From Bacteroidales bacterium (lineage in GTDB: Bacteria; Bacteroidota; Bacteroidia; Bacteroidales; VadinHA17): a stretch of DNA of 64,000 nt. The notes beneath the pieces are model-generated. The model worked only from the letters and a program-made list of their open reading frames with translations. It searched no databases and was not told the DNA's origin. Position numbers and translations under genes: made by a program. The stretch spans positions 110,469 through 174,468 of the forward strand of contig JALHSP010000116.1 of the NCBI GenBank assembly GCA_022865305.1, given 5' to 3'. Of the stretch, positions 37,583 to 44,576 are shown piece after piece. The stretch's first letter is position 1. Each line of letters begins with the position of its first letter.

Positions 37583-37621
37583 AGTTATGAATGATAAAAT
37601 ATTAAAAAGGTTGAGGCATAT

Positions 37622-37629
37622 AAATATTT
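37622..37629. repeat. Left 8-bp target duplication of the IS66 element
   Basis: AAATATTT immediately outside the left GTAAC end; an identical copy is at 39290-39297. The octamer is itself a palindrome, so direct and inverted orientation cannot be told apart. Confidence 0.85.
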
Positions 37630-37642
37630 GTAACTAATCAGT
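37630..37642. repeat. Left terminal inverted repeat
   Basis: GTAACTAATCAGT, the exact inverse of 39277-39289; the similarity continues imperfectly inward. Confidence 0.93.
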
Positions 37643-37853
37643 ACTTAAAGTGAGCTAAAGTTTGGAGTGCCTAAAGTTTAAAAATAAGGTGTTATTAACA
37701 GTTTGCTTTCGAAATTAACATTATCGGTTTTCATAAGAATGACATTTTTAAAAAACGAACACGTATTAACAAAATATTATTTTAGTGTTTGATAAATAAG
37801 CGATTACGTTCTTTGATATATTGGATTTCAGGGTTAGCTTTGCAACATAAGAT

Positions 37854-39224
37854 ATGGATACCTCTGACAAAATAATCATCGAAGAATTGAAGCGCATCAT
37901 TAAGATGCAGGCACAGGAAAATAGGTTGTTGAAAGCAAAAATAAATTACCTTGAACAAGAACTTGAGCGTGTTACCACCAGAAAAGACAGCAACAATAGC
38001 TCTTTGCCACCCTCTAAAGATGAGAATAGGCCACCACGCACCAGCAGTCTTAGGGAGAAAAGTGGTCGTAAAGCAGGAGGACAACCAGGACATGAAGGCA
38101 AAACGTTGGAGATGACAGATACACCGGATGAGATTATTGAACATCGTGCGTGTTTTTGTCCGGAATGCGGGAAAGATGTGAGTGGTCTGCCTTTCGAACT
38201 TTTCGGGAAGCGACAGGTTATTGATATCCCGACGATCAAACAAATAGTTACTGAACACAGGGTTTATCGTTGCAAGTGTAGCTGTAGTCATATTGTAGAA
38301 AGTGACTTTCCTGTCGGTGTTGATACTCCTGTGAGATATGGTAAAAATATTGAAACTCTCGTTGGCTATCTTAGTGTAAGACAATACATCCCGTTCAAAA
38401 GACTTAAGGAAATGTTCAATGACATCTTTACGGTTCAGGTTAGTGAAGGGGGTTTGCATTGTTTGTTGAACCGGCTGGCATCGAAGGGTGTTGATGGCTA
38501 TGAAATGATACGCCGGAGAGTACTTCACAGCGGGGTTATCGGTACAGACGAAACCGGTGTGAAAATCAACGGGAAAAAGCATTGGTTCTGGACATGGCAA
38601 AATAAACGTGCCACTTTTATTGCCACTTCTACCAACCGGGGAACGACCACGATTGATGAGAATGTGAGTGGAATATCCCGGGAAGCGGTACTTGTTCATG
38701 ATTGCTGGAAAGCTCATTTTCAAACCCCGGTAAAGGCGCATCAGTTGTGCACGGCTCACCTGGAACGAGAAACTAAATACCTGGAGGAATGTTACAAAGT
38801 GGCATGGCCAGTCAGATTCCGTGCAATGCTCAGGCAGGCGCATAAGCTTAAGAAGCAACTTACTCCTGCTGACTATTATTATCCAAACCATCAACGTGAT
38901 CTTTTGGAAAGAGAGTTGGATAATTTGCTGGCAGAGACTTTGGATCCAAAGCACAAAGAGATAATTGCTTTTCAAAATCGAATTACCAGATATCGTGATC
39001 ATGTCTTTACCTTTCTCTATCATCCGGATGTGCCTCCTGATAATAATGGTTCTGAAAGAGCCATTCGAAATGTCAAGGTTAAACAAAAAATATCCGGACA
39101 GTTCAAAATATTGAGTGCTGCTGAAAACTTTGCTATCCTGAGATCTATTATTGACACTGCCATAAAAAACAATCAAAATGTGCTACAGGCGTTAAATGTC
39201 ATCGCCGATTATAAAACATACTGA
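37854..39224 (+). CDS. IS66-family transposase (TnpC-like)
   Basis: 456-residue transposase. An N-terminal coiled coil (1-45, leucine-zipper-like) is followed by the IS66 linker PPSKDENRPPR and GGQPGHEG. A zinc-finger stretch holds CFCPECGK and CKCSC (about 100-145). The DDE catalytic domain has Asp232 in GTDETGVK, Asp283 in VHDCWKAH and Glu401 in PDNNGSERAIRN. No frameshift or internal stop is present, so it looks functional. The antisense strand carries a 464-codon open frame, which is a shadow. Confidence 0.94.
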   Translation: MDTSDKIIIEELKRIIKMQAQENRLLKAKINYLEQELERVTTRKDSNNSSLPPSKDENRPPRTSSLREKSGRKAGGQPGHEGKTLEMTDTPDEIIEHRACFCPECGKDVSGLPFELFGKRQVIDIPTIKQIVTEHRVYRCKCSCSHIVESDFPVGVDTPVRYGKNIETLVGYLSVRQYIPFKRLKEMFNDIFTVQVSEGGLHCLLNRLASKGVDGYEMIRRRVLHSGVIGTDETGVKINGKKHWFWTWQNKRATFIATSTNRGTTTIDENVSGISREAVLVHDCWKAHFQTPVKAHQLCTAHLERETKYLEECYKVAWPVRFRAMLRQAHKLKKQLTPADYYYPNHQRDLLERELDNLLAETLDPKHKEIIAFQNRITRYRDHVFTFLYHPDVPPDNNGSERAIRNVKVKQKISGQFKILSAAENFAILRSIIDTAIKNNQNVLQALNVIADYKTY

Positions 39225-39276
39225 TTCAATCTATAAATATTAACTTTAGGCACTCTAGGCACTCCAAACTCTAGGC

Positions 39277-39289
39277 ACTGATTAGTTAC
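39277..39289. repeat. Right terminal inverted repeat
   Basis: ACTGATTAGTTAC, the exact inverse of the left end at 37630-37642. Confidence 0.93.
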
Positions 39290-39297
39290 AAATATTT
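39290..39297. repeat. Right 8-bp target duplication of the IS66 element
   Basis: AAATATTT, identical to 37622-37629. Confidence 0.85.
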
Positions 39298-39586
39298 TAT
39301 TAAACATAGTTCATTGATTTTTAACATATTTTATCCTGCAATTCGTCAAAAAGAACTTGACTTTCTCATTTATATGGTTAACTTTATAAACAGAACACCT
39401 GAAAAGCACGATGTAGTTAATAACATCAAAGGATTATTCCTTTTGGGCTTTTGACGATACTTGTTTATGAATAGTGCCTGGGAACAGGCGACTCTACTGA
39501 CATTATAAGCCTGATAAAGAGCATGATACTACAAGCTGATTTTTGATAATCTCTTTTCATTTTACAAAACCATAGCTACTGAAATT
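39298..39586. other. Intergenic region upstream of the CDC-like gene
   Basis: 289 nt of AT-rich sequence with no credible ORF. It probably holds the promoter and leader of the cytolysin-like gene, but I see no convincing TAnnTTTG with proper spacing. Confidence 0.5.
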
Positions 39587-41167
39587 ATGAAAAAAAAATC
39601 CTCACTTCTCTTAAATTCCGCACTTGTTTTATGTGTAATTATCTTAACTCCCATCTTGTTATCAAGATGCGAGAAAGACAAATTTGACGAGATGGCCCTG
39701 AACGAATATCTAAAGACTCTCCCACCGATTTCAGGTGAAATGCCTGCAGAAAAAGCAGCAACAATTACCAGTAGCAAAAATGATACTACAACAGAGTATA
39801 TTTACCATACAGATTATTATGAAGCGGCTGCAGGCTACGATGAACAGATAGTCCTTAATCCGCAGACAGACGTGATCTATCCCGGAGCCCTGGTAAAAGG
39901 AGAATCCATACTTGATGGAACATATACTCTGATACCTGCAACGAGAAAACCAATTACTATTTCCACATCATTGACTGGAGGAGGTGTTTCTTCAGTGGTC
40001 GTTGAGGATCCAAAATTATCCACTGTAAGGGAAGCAGTAAATACCCTGATGAAACAGACATATGATGTCCCTTATGCAAACATGGCATTTACCGTGGAAC
40101 AAGCATATTCTGAACAGCAAATCGACGTTTCCCTGCGTGCAAGCTATAAGACCGGAATCCTAAACGTGAAAGGCGGATTTGATTTCTCGAATACAAAAAT
40201 ACAGACACGGCTGATTGCAAAATTTATCCAGAATTATTACACTCTTGATATGGATTTGCCAAGCCAGCCTTCAGACCTGTTTGAAGAGGATGTTGATCAT
40301 GCACTGTTCGGTACTATGATGCCAATGTATGTTTCAACTGTAACATTTGGCAGAATGGCGCTTTTCACAATCGAATCAGAACTGGAAGAAACACAGGTAA
40401 GGGCTTTCCTGTCCGCATCATATGGCAGCATAAGCGGCTCAGCTTCTGCTGAATTTGATGCTCTTAAAGCAAAATCAACAATGAAGGTTTATATATTGGG
40501 AGGAAGCGGTAGTGCTGCAGGAGCAGCAATCAATGGATTTGATGATTTCAAAAACTACATTCAGACCGGAGGAAATTTCTCCAAAACCTCTCCGGGTGCA
40601 CCAATCTCCTATAAACTCAGATATATCAGGGATAATACCATTGGTAAAATTGTTTTTTCCGCATCTTACCCGATAGTGACCGCAATTCCACGAACTGATA
40701 ATATTGTTTATGATATAACAGCTTCGCTTTACAGTTTATACCCTGATATCAATGATGAAGAATCAGGAAACGTAAGATTATACGGATACATAACAAGTTA
40801 TCCTAAAAGTCTTGGAAATTCTGTACAATTTTATCATTTTAGCCGCGGATCTGGTGCACCCCTCTCAATTCCTGAAAAACAAACATATAATTTTCCTCAG
40901 GGTACATCGGTACAAAAATTATGGGAAGGATTGAAACCGACTGGTGCAATAATGTCTTATATTGAGATGTATGAAGTTGATACGTGGCCTTACCTTGATG
41001 ATCATTATGAAATTCAAACATTTGAAATACCTGTGGCAGAAATAGTTGGAGGAACTATGGGCCAGGGTTTTTATGATAAATCAGGTCTTAAAGTCAAGGA
41101 TGTACAAACTACTAATTATGTGGATGTAACTCTTCGGCTAACGCCGGTTATGAGACGAATAAAGTAA
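39587..41167 (+). CDS. Cholesterol-dependent-cytolysin-like (CDCL) pore-forming lipoprotein
   Basis: 526-residue exported protein whose residues about 95-365 match the CDC pore-forming core: VIYPGALVKGESILDG (97-110), VEDPKLSTVREAVN, MYVSTVTFGRMALF (247-260; VYISSVAYGR in perfringolysin), VYILGGSGSAAGAA (301-314) and SPGAPISYKLRYIRDN (335-350). The N-terminus is a hydrophobic signal with a Cys at 28 (LLSRCEKD), probably lipidated though the lipobox is atypical. The last 155 residues have no Trp-rich undecapeptide (ECTGLAWEWWR) and no cholesterol-recognition Thr-Leu in context, so another receptor is likely. CDCLs of Bacteroidota are usually paired with a shorter partner; none is adjacent here. 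Confidence 0.88.
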   Translation: MKKKSSLLLNSALVLCVIILTPILLSRCEKDKFDEMALNEYLKTLPPISGEMPAEKAATITSSKNDTTTEYIYHTDYYEAAAGYDEQIVLNPQTDVIYPGALVKGESILDGTYTLIPATRKPITISTSLTGGGVSSVVVEDPKLSTVREAVNTLMKQTYDVPYANMAFTVEQAYSEQQIDVSLRASYKTGILNVKGGFDFSNTKIQTRLIAKFIQNYYTLDMDLPSQPSDLFEEDVDHALFGTMMPMYVSTVTFGRMALFTIESELEETQVRAFLSASYGSISGSASAEFDALKAKSTMKVYILGGSGSAAGAAINGFDDFKNYIQTGGNFSKTSPGAPISYKLRYIRDNTIGKIVFSASYPIVTAIPRTDNIVYDITASLYSLYPDINDEESGNVRLYGYITSYPKSLGNSVQFYHFSRGSGAPLSIPEKQTYNFPQGTSVQKLWEGLKPTGAIMSYIEMYEVDTWPYLDDHYEIQTFEIPVAEIVGGTMGQGFYDKSGLKVKDVQTTNYVDVTLRLTPVMRRIK

Positions 41168-41203
41168 TAACGGAACTATATAATTCTTTGTATTAAAAAG
41201 GCT

Positions 41204-41236
41204 TCAGGCGACAGGCAACAGACGGCAGGCGGCAGG
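41204..41236. repeat. Heptamer tandem repeat (CAGGCRR)n
   Basis: About 4.5 degenerate copies of CAGGCGA/CAGGCAA/CAGGCGG with one 8-nt unit, 37 nt after the CDC-like stop. Confidence 0.8.
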
Positions 41237-41245
41237 TTCTTAGTT

Positions 41246-41283
41246 CCCCCCTTGAGAGCCTGTCCCACGACAGTGGTAGGGGG
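41246..41283. repeat. G/C hairpin with CCCCCC...GGGGG arms
   Basis: CCCCCC at 41246-41251 pairs with GGGGG at 41279-41283, with an inner TGTC-CCAC-GACA stem. It lies between convergent genes and may terminate both. Confidence 0.6.
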
Positions 41284-41322
41284 TTAGAGGGATGTACAGG
41301 ATCCTGATTTATAGCACATAAC

Positions 41323-41901
41323 TTACTTTGGATAATCGCACGGTTTGAGACGTTTTTTGCTATTCAGTTTCTGATTGATCTTATAAGTAAGATAAGCTGA
41401 TCCTGAGCCGACTAATGCACCGGCCAGCACATCTGACGGGTAATGGACCCCCAGAAGCATCCTTGAATATCCGACAGTTCCTGCCCAGACATAGGATGGT
41501 ACAATAATATACCATTTGGGGTATGCGAGACTTATTGAGGTAGCAGTGGCAAATGCTCCTGAGGTATGCCCTGAAGGGAATGACGGACTTCCGCCACCCG
41601 ATTTCTTCGTTATATCAGGATATGTCACATATGGACGGTCGCGATTGAATGAATATTTCATTGCGGTTGTAATACCATAGTTAACCGCTGTGGCTGCAAG
41701 CGTTACACAGGCATTCCTGAAAAGTTCATCGTCATGTTTGATCAGTCCGGCAACTGCCATCCCGGCAGGTAATCCTGTAACAATATAAACCTCAGAATTC
41801 GATATTAACCGGAAAAAATTGTCCGAAGGAAGTGCTTCTGAAGAATTCATTAACCTCAGAAGCCTTATATCAAGGTTCTGGGAATGAAGACATGATGGCA
41901 C
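41323..41901 (-). CDS. PAP2-family phosphatase with interrupted signal peptide
   Basis: 192-residue type 2 phosphatidic-acid phosphatase-like membrane protein. The three signature motifs are complete: KYSFNRDRP (KxxxxxxRP), SFPSGHTSG (PSGH) and SRMLLGVHYPSD (SRxxxxxHxxxD). About four hydrophobic helices. The open frame begins at GTG 41901 (VPSCLHSQN), but 36 nt upstream an in-frame ATG (41937) starts MIKRILLSLL. A single TAA (41905-41907) separates it from IVPSCLHSQ, so the signal peptide is cut by a nonsense codon. The core is intact. Likely substrates are lipid phosphates such as undecaprenyl pyrophosphate. The gene may be newly inactivated or mislocalised. Confidence 0.85.
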   Translation of the reverse strand: MPSCLHSQNLDIRLLRLMNSSEALPSDNFFRLISNSEVYIVTGLPAGMAVAGLIKHDDELFRNACVTLAATAVNYGITTAMKYSFNRDRPYVTYPDITKKSGGGSPSFPSGHTSGAFATATSISLAYPKWYIIVPSYVWAGTVGYSRMLLGVHYPSDVLAGALVGSGSAYLTYKINQKLNSKKRLKPCDYPK

Positions 41902-42036
41902 GATTTAAAGTAAACTCAATAAAATTCTCTTTATCATTGGTCAATTCTGAATTCAGATTAGCACCAGAAGTTTAATTTATTTCTAAATTTCTCTGCCGGT
42001 ATCCTATCTTTCATATTATCTTATTTTAAAATGAGA

Positions 42037-42975
42037 TCAATTGTATTGCTTTTTATCTCTTGTATATTGGTATAGAACTTTCCCTTCGATATTAATGAAG
42101 GAGATCGAAAGGCTTGTTTTTGAAGCTGAACAAATACTGAAACCGGGAGAAGATGCAGTAAAAACAGTCATTTCGTTTGAGGCAGCAGGACGTACTGATG
42201 ATGCAGCTGTGTTTACAAAATAATCAATATTACTGTTTTTATCTTTCAGATGCTGGAATATATGATCATGGGCACCAATATAAAAATCGACATTATGTTT
42301 GTTCAGAACAGGATTAAGATATTCCACCAGCTCTGCTGTATTATGCCGCGTAGGATGAGCGCTGAATACCGGATGATGGCCTACAACCACCACCCAGTCC
42401 TCTTTCGATGCAGTAAGGACGCTGTCAACCCAGGTCACCTGTTTTTGAGCATTCTCCAGAGGATATTTTGGTCCCGGATCCCCGTAACCTTCAACAAGTG
42501 AATAAGTATCAAGGATTAGCAGTCTTACACTAACACCACCTCTTGACTTGACCAGGGTATAGTAACTGCCAGGCATTTTCCACCTGCGGCTGATATTGGA
42601 ATAATCTATCTGTGCCTGTATGTTCCCTCCATGATCATGATTCCCTAATGCAGGATACCATTCGACATGTAAAGACGGATGTGTAAAAATATTTTCGAAG
42701 CTGGCCATCCACAGGGGATCCTGAACGCTCTGAACACCGGATATCTGGAAATTATCACCACCTGTCACAATAAACCTGATGCTGCATGAATCTGCAACAC
42801 CTGCCATCATATCGGCAACAACCTTTTGATTAAAATATCCGTTCCGGCCGTGGTCACTGATTATAATAAAATTAAACAATGAATCAGATGGCAACTTCAG
42901 CTCTGATTGATCAACTGAAGTTTTACAACCGGAAAATATCAGAACAACAATAAAAAAAATAAATATTCTCTTCAT
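42037..42975 (-). CDS. Purple acid phosphatase-like metallophosphoesterase lipoprotein
   Basis: 312 residues from ATG 42975 (MKRIFIFFIVVLIFSGC, lipobox FSGC); 15 upstream codons are open but not needed. It has tartrate-resistant acid phosphatase motifs in order: ISDHGRNGYF (Asp), VTGGDNFQISGV, WYPALGNHDHGG, SRRWKMPGSYY, VVGHHPVFSAHPT and YIGAHDHIFQH, giving the dinuclear metal ligands. The first motif reads SDHG instead of the usual GDWG. It probably hydrolyses phosphomonoesters outside the cytoplasm. Its neighbour is the PAP2 gene, 136 nt downstream on the same strand. Confidence 0.9.
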   Translation of the reverse strand: MKRIFIFFIVVLIFSGCKTSVDQSELKLPSDSLFNFIIISDHGRNGYFNQKVVADMMAGVADSCSIRFIVTGGDNFQISGVQSVQDPLWMASFENIFTHPSLHVEWYPALGNHDHGGNIQAQIDYSNISRRWKMPGSYYTLVKSRGGVSVRLLILDTYSLVEGYGDPGPKYPLENAQKQVTWVDSVLTASKEDWVVVVGHHPVFSAHPTRHNTAELVEYLNPVLNKHNVDFYIGAHDHIFQHLKDKNSNIDYFVNTAASSVRPAASNEMTVFTASSPGFSICSASKTSLSISFINIEGKVLYQYTRDKKQYN

Positions 42976-43050
42976 ATCTGTTTGTTTCAAAAAGTCTGTC
43001 AACAAGGTTAAGAACTTCAAAACCAGGTTTCACAACATGATTATGAAGAA

Positions 43051-43482
43051 TTACTTTATCTTACTTTTAATTGCTATTAAAGTCTTAACTATCTCAATAT
43101 CTGAAGTTTTGTTGATTTTCAACGATATAGCCCTGATCTTTCCATATCTCTTCCCGGTTTTAAAATCGTGCTTAACTGAGTCCGGCAGTTCACTTGCTTC
43201 TATAACCGGTTCCGCTTTATCTCCGAAATAGAAAGTTATCCTGAAGGTATCTTCCAGAATAGCAGCCCAGAATATGGTCTTTTTCTTCTGTGTTAATTTA
43301 AAAAGCCACTGTTTACCGTCGTTATAATAATTCCAGATGCCTGAAATATCTTTATAATTATCTGATGCATATTGCATTATGTGATCCCAGAGTGTCTTCT
43401 TTTCGCCTATTATAGAAAATATCAGATCATCCGTCGGGAAGACATTCCTATCGGGAAACATAAATTTTTCTTTTTCAGCCAT
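43051..43482 (-). CDS. DUF3788 family protein
   Basis: 143-residue soluble protein of the DUF3788 family. It has WDHIMQYASDNYKDISGIWNYYNDGKQWLFKLTQKKKTIFWAAIL (about 33-77), the conserved core, and a basic C-terminus. The function is unknown in the family. It lies 15 nt downstream of the DUF3795 gene on the same strand, so the two probably form an operon. Confidence 0.82.
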   Translation of the reverse strand: MAEKEKFMFPDRNVFPTDDLIFSIIGEKKTLWDHIMQYASDNYKDISGIWNYYNDGKQWLFKLTQKKKTIFWAAILEDTFRITFYFGDKAEPVIEASELPDSVKHDFKTGKRYGKIRAISLKINKTSDIEIVKTLIAIKSKIK

Positions 43483-43497
43483 AATTCTTCGGATTAA

Positions 43498-43839
43498 CTA
43501 ATTACGAAGATCCATTAAATTCTGTAAAGCATCAGGAGCATATTTATGTATAGCTGAAACAATTGTACATGTTTCCAGTTCCAGGCAATCACTGCAGGTT
43601 TTATATCCTTTAGCAATTACACAGTTCCGGATTTCACATTCCCCGCAATGTGCGATCTTAGCTCCGTCTTCCATGCATCCGGTACAATTAATCATCTCAG
43701 CTGTCATACCCGGCGCATTATAAAGCTTTTGCCATTTTTCAGCAGTTGATTTTCTTAGCTCATTGTCATTGTTGATAGTTGCAATCCTTGCATCACAAGC
43801 ATTACAATCCAGTCCGCAGCATGCAATCAGTTTTTCCAT
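43498..43839 (-). CDS. DUF3795 cysteine-rich protein
   Basis: 113-residue DUF3795 family member with about 14 cysteines in pairs (ACCGLDCNACDA at the start, CTGC, CGECEIRNC, CSDCLELETC). These probably bind zinc or an iron-sulfur cluster. The function is unknown. Upstream is a divergent SIS-isomerase gene, 87 nt away. Confidence 0.88.
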   Translation of the reverse strand: MEKLIACCGLDCNACDARIATINNDNELRKSTAEKWQKLYNAPGMTAEMINCTGCMEDGAKIAHCGECEIRNCVIAKGYKTCSDCLELETCTIVSAIHKYAPDALQNLMDLRN

Positions 43840-43926
43840 AGTATTTTCCGAATTAGTATTTACAAATCATATAAAATAAATGATATTAAAATTAATACTT
43901 TTATGATATAATATGAAATTATAAAA

Positions 43927-44571
43927 ATGAATAAAAAATTATTGGACCAGTTTTGCACAAAGCACCCTGAACTTGCCGGATTAAGAGATCCAATCCGTCA
44001 GGCAGCCGAAATGATCATAAAATCATATACTGGAGGAGGAAAATTACTGGTTTGCGGTAACGGTGGCAGCAGTTCTGATTCAGATCATTTAGTCTGTGAG
44101 CTTATGAAGAGTTTTGAATCTGAAAGACCTCTGGATAAGAGCCTGAAAAACAGACTAAATGAAATCGCCGGAGCACGGGGAAAATTTCTGGCTGAAAAAC
44201 TGGAGCACGGATTACCTGCAATATCATTATCTGCGCATACAGCCCTGATAACGGCTATTTCCAACGACAAAGACGCAAACCTGGTTTTCGCCCAGCAAAT
44301 AATCGGTTTCGGAGACGAAAATGATATCCTGATCGGAATAAGCACTTCAGGAAACTCACAGAATGTGATTGATGCCTGTATCACAGCTAAAGCCCTGAAT
44401 TTAAAAGTAATTGGATTTACCGGCAAAACAGGAGGTAAAATGAAACAATATTGCGATGTTCTGGTAAATGTTCCCGAAAGCCGGACAGCTTTTATTCAGG
44501 AACTTCAGCTGCCAATATTTCACATATTATGCCTTATTGTGGAAAATCATTTTTATGGTCATAAGAATTAA
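43927..44571 (+). CDS. SIS-domain sugar phosphate isomerase, GmhA-like
   Basis: 214-residue SIS protein close to D-sedoheptulose-7-phosphate isomerase. Motifs: LLVCGNGGSSSDSDHLVCELMKSF (about 39-62, substrate-binding Ser/Asn), ALITAISNDKDANLVFAQQI with the catalytic region, LIGISTSGNSQNVIDAC (about 137-153) and a C-terminal Glu/Gln/His helix (RTAFIQELQLPIFHIL). It is about 20 residues longer than E. coli GmhA owing to an insertion after MKSFESE. The product would be D-glycero-D-manno-heptose 7-phosphate or an analogue. The next gene begins 5 nt downstream. Confidence 0.87.
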   Translation: MNKKLLDQFCTKHPELAGLRDPIRQAAEMIIKSYTGGGKLLVCGNGGSSSDSDHLVCELMKSFESERPLDKSLKNRLNEIAGARGKFLAEKLEHGLPAISLSAHTALITAISNDKDANLVFAQQIIGFGDENDILIGISTSGNSQNVIDACITAKALNLKVIGFTGKTGGKMKQYCDVLVNVPESRTAFIQELQLPIFHILCLIVENHFYGHKN

Positions 44572-44576
44572 AAGAT

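Larger units (their letters stand above)
37630..39289. mobile_element. Complete IS66-family insertion sequence, 1660 bp
   Basis: The element has 13-bp perfect terminal inverted repeats (GTAACTAATCAGT) with the GTAA start typical of IS66, one transposase gene, and 8-bp AAATATTT duplications on both sides, the family's known target-site size. Subterminal AGTTTGGAGTGCCTA occurs at 37659-37673 and inverted at 39256-39270, probably a transposase-binding site. Only the large transposase is present, without tnpA/tnpB, as in the ISBst12-like subgroup. It sits between the Hdr-like operon and the CDC-like gene. Intact ends suggest a recent, possibly still active insertion. Confidence 0.93.

Noticed and set aside
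37782..39176. 464-codon open frame antisense to the IS66 transposase
   Set aside because: It is a shadow of the transposase reading frame; the sense strand has DDE motifs and matched IS ends, the antisense has neither.
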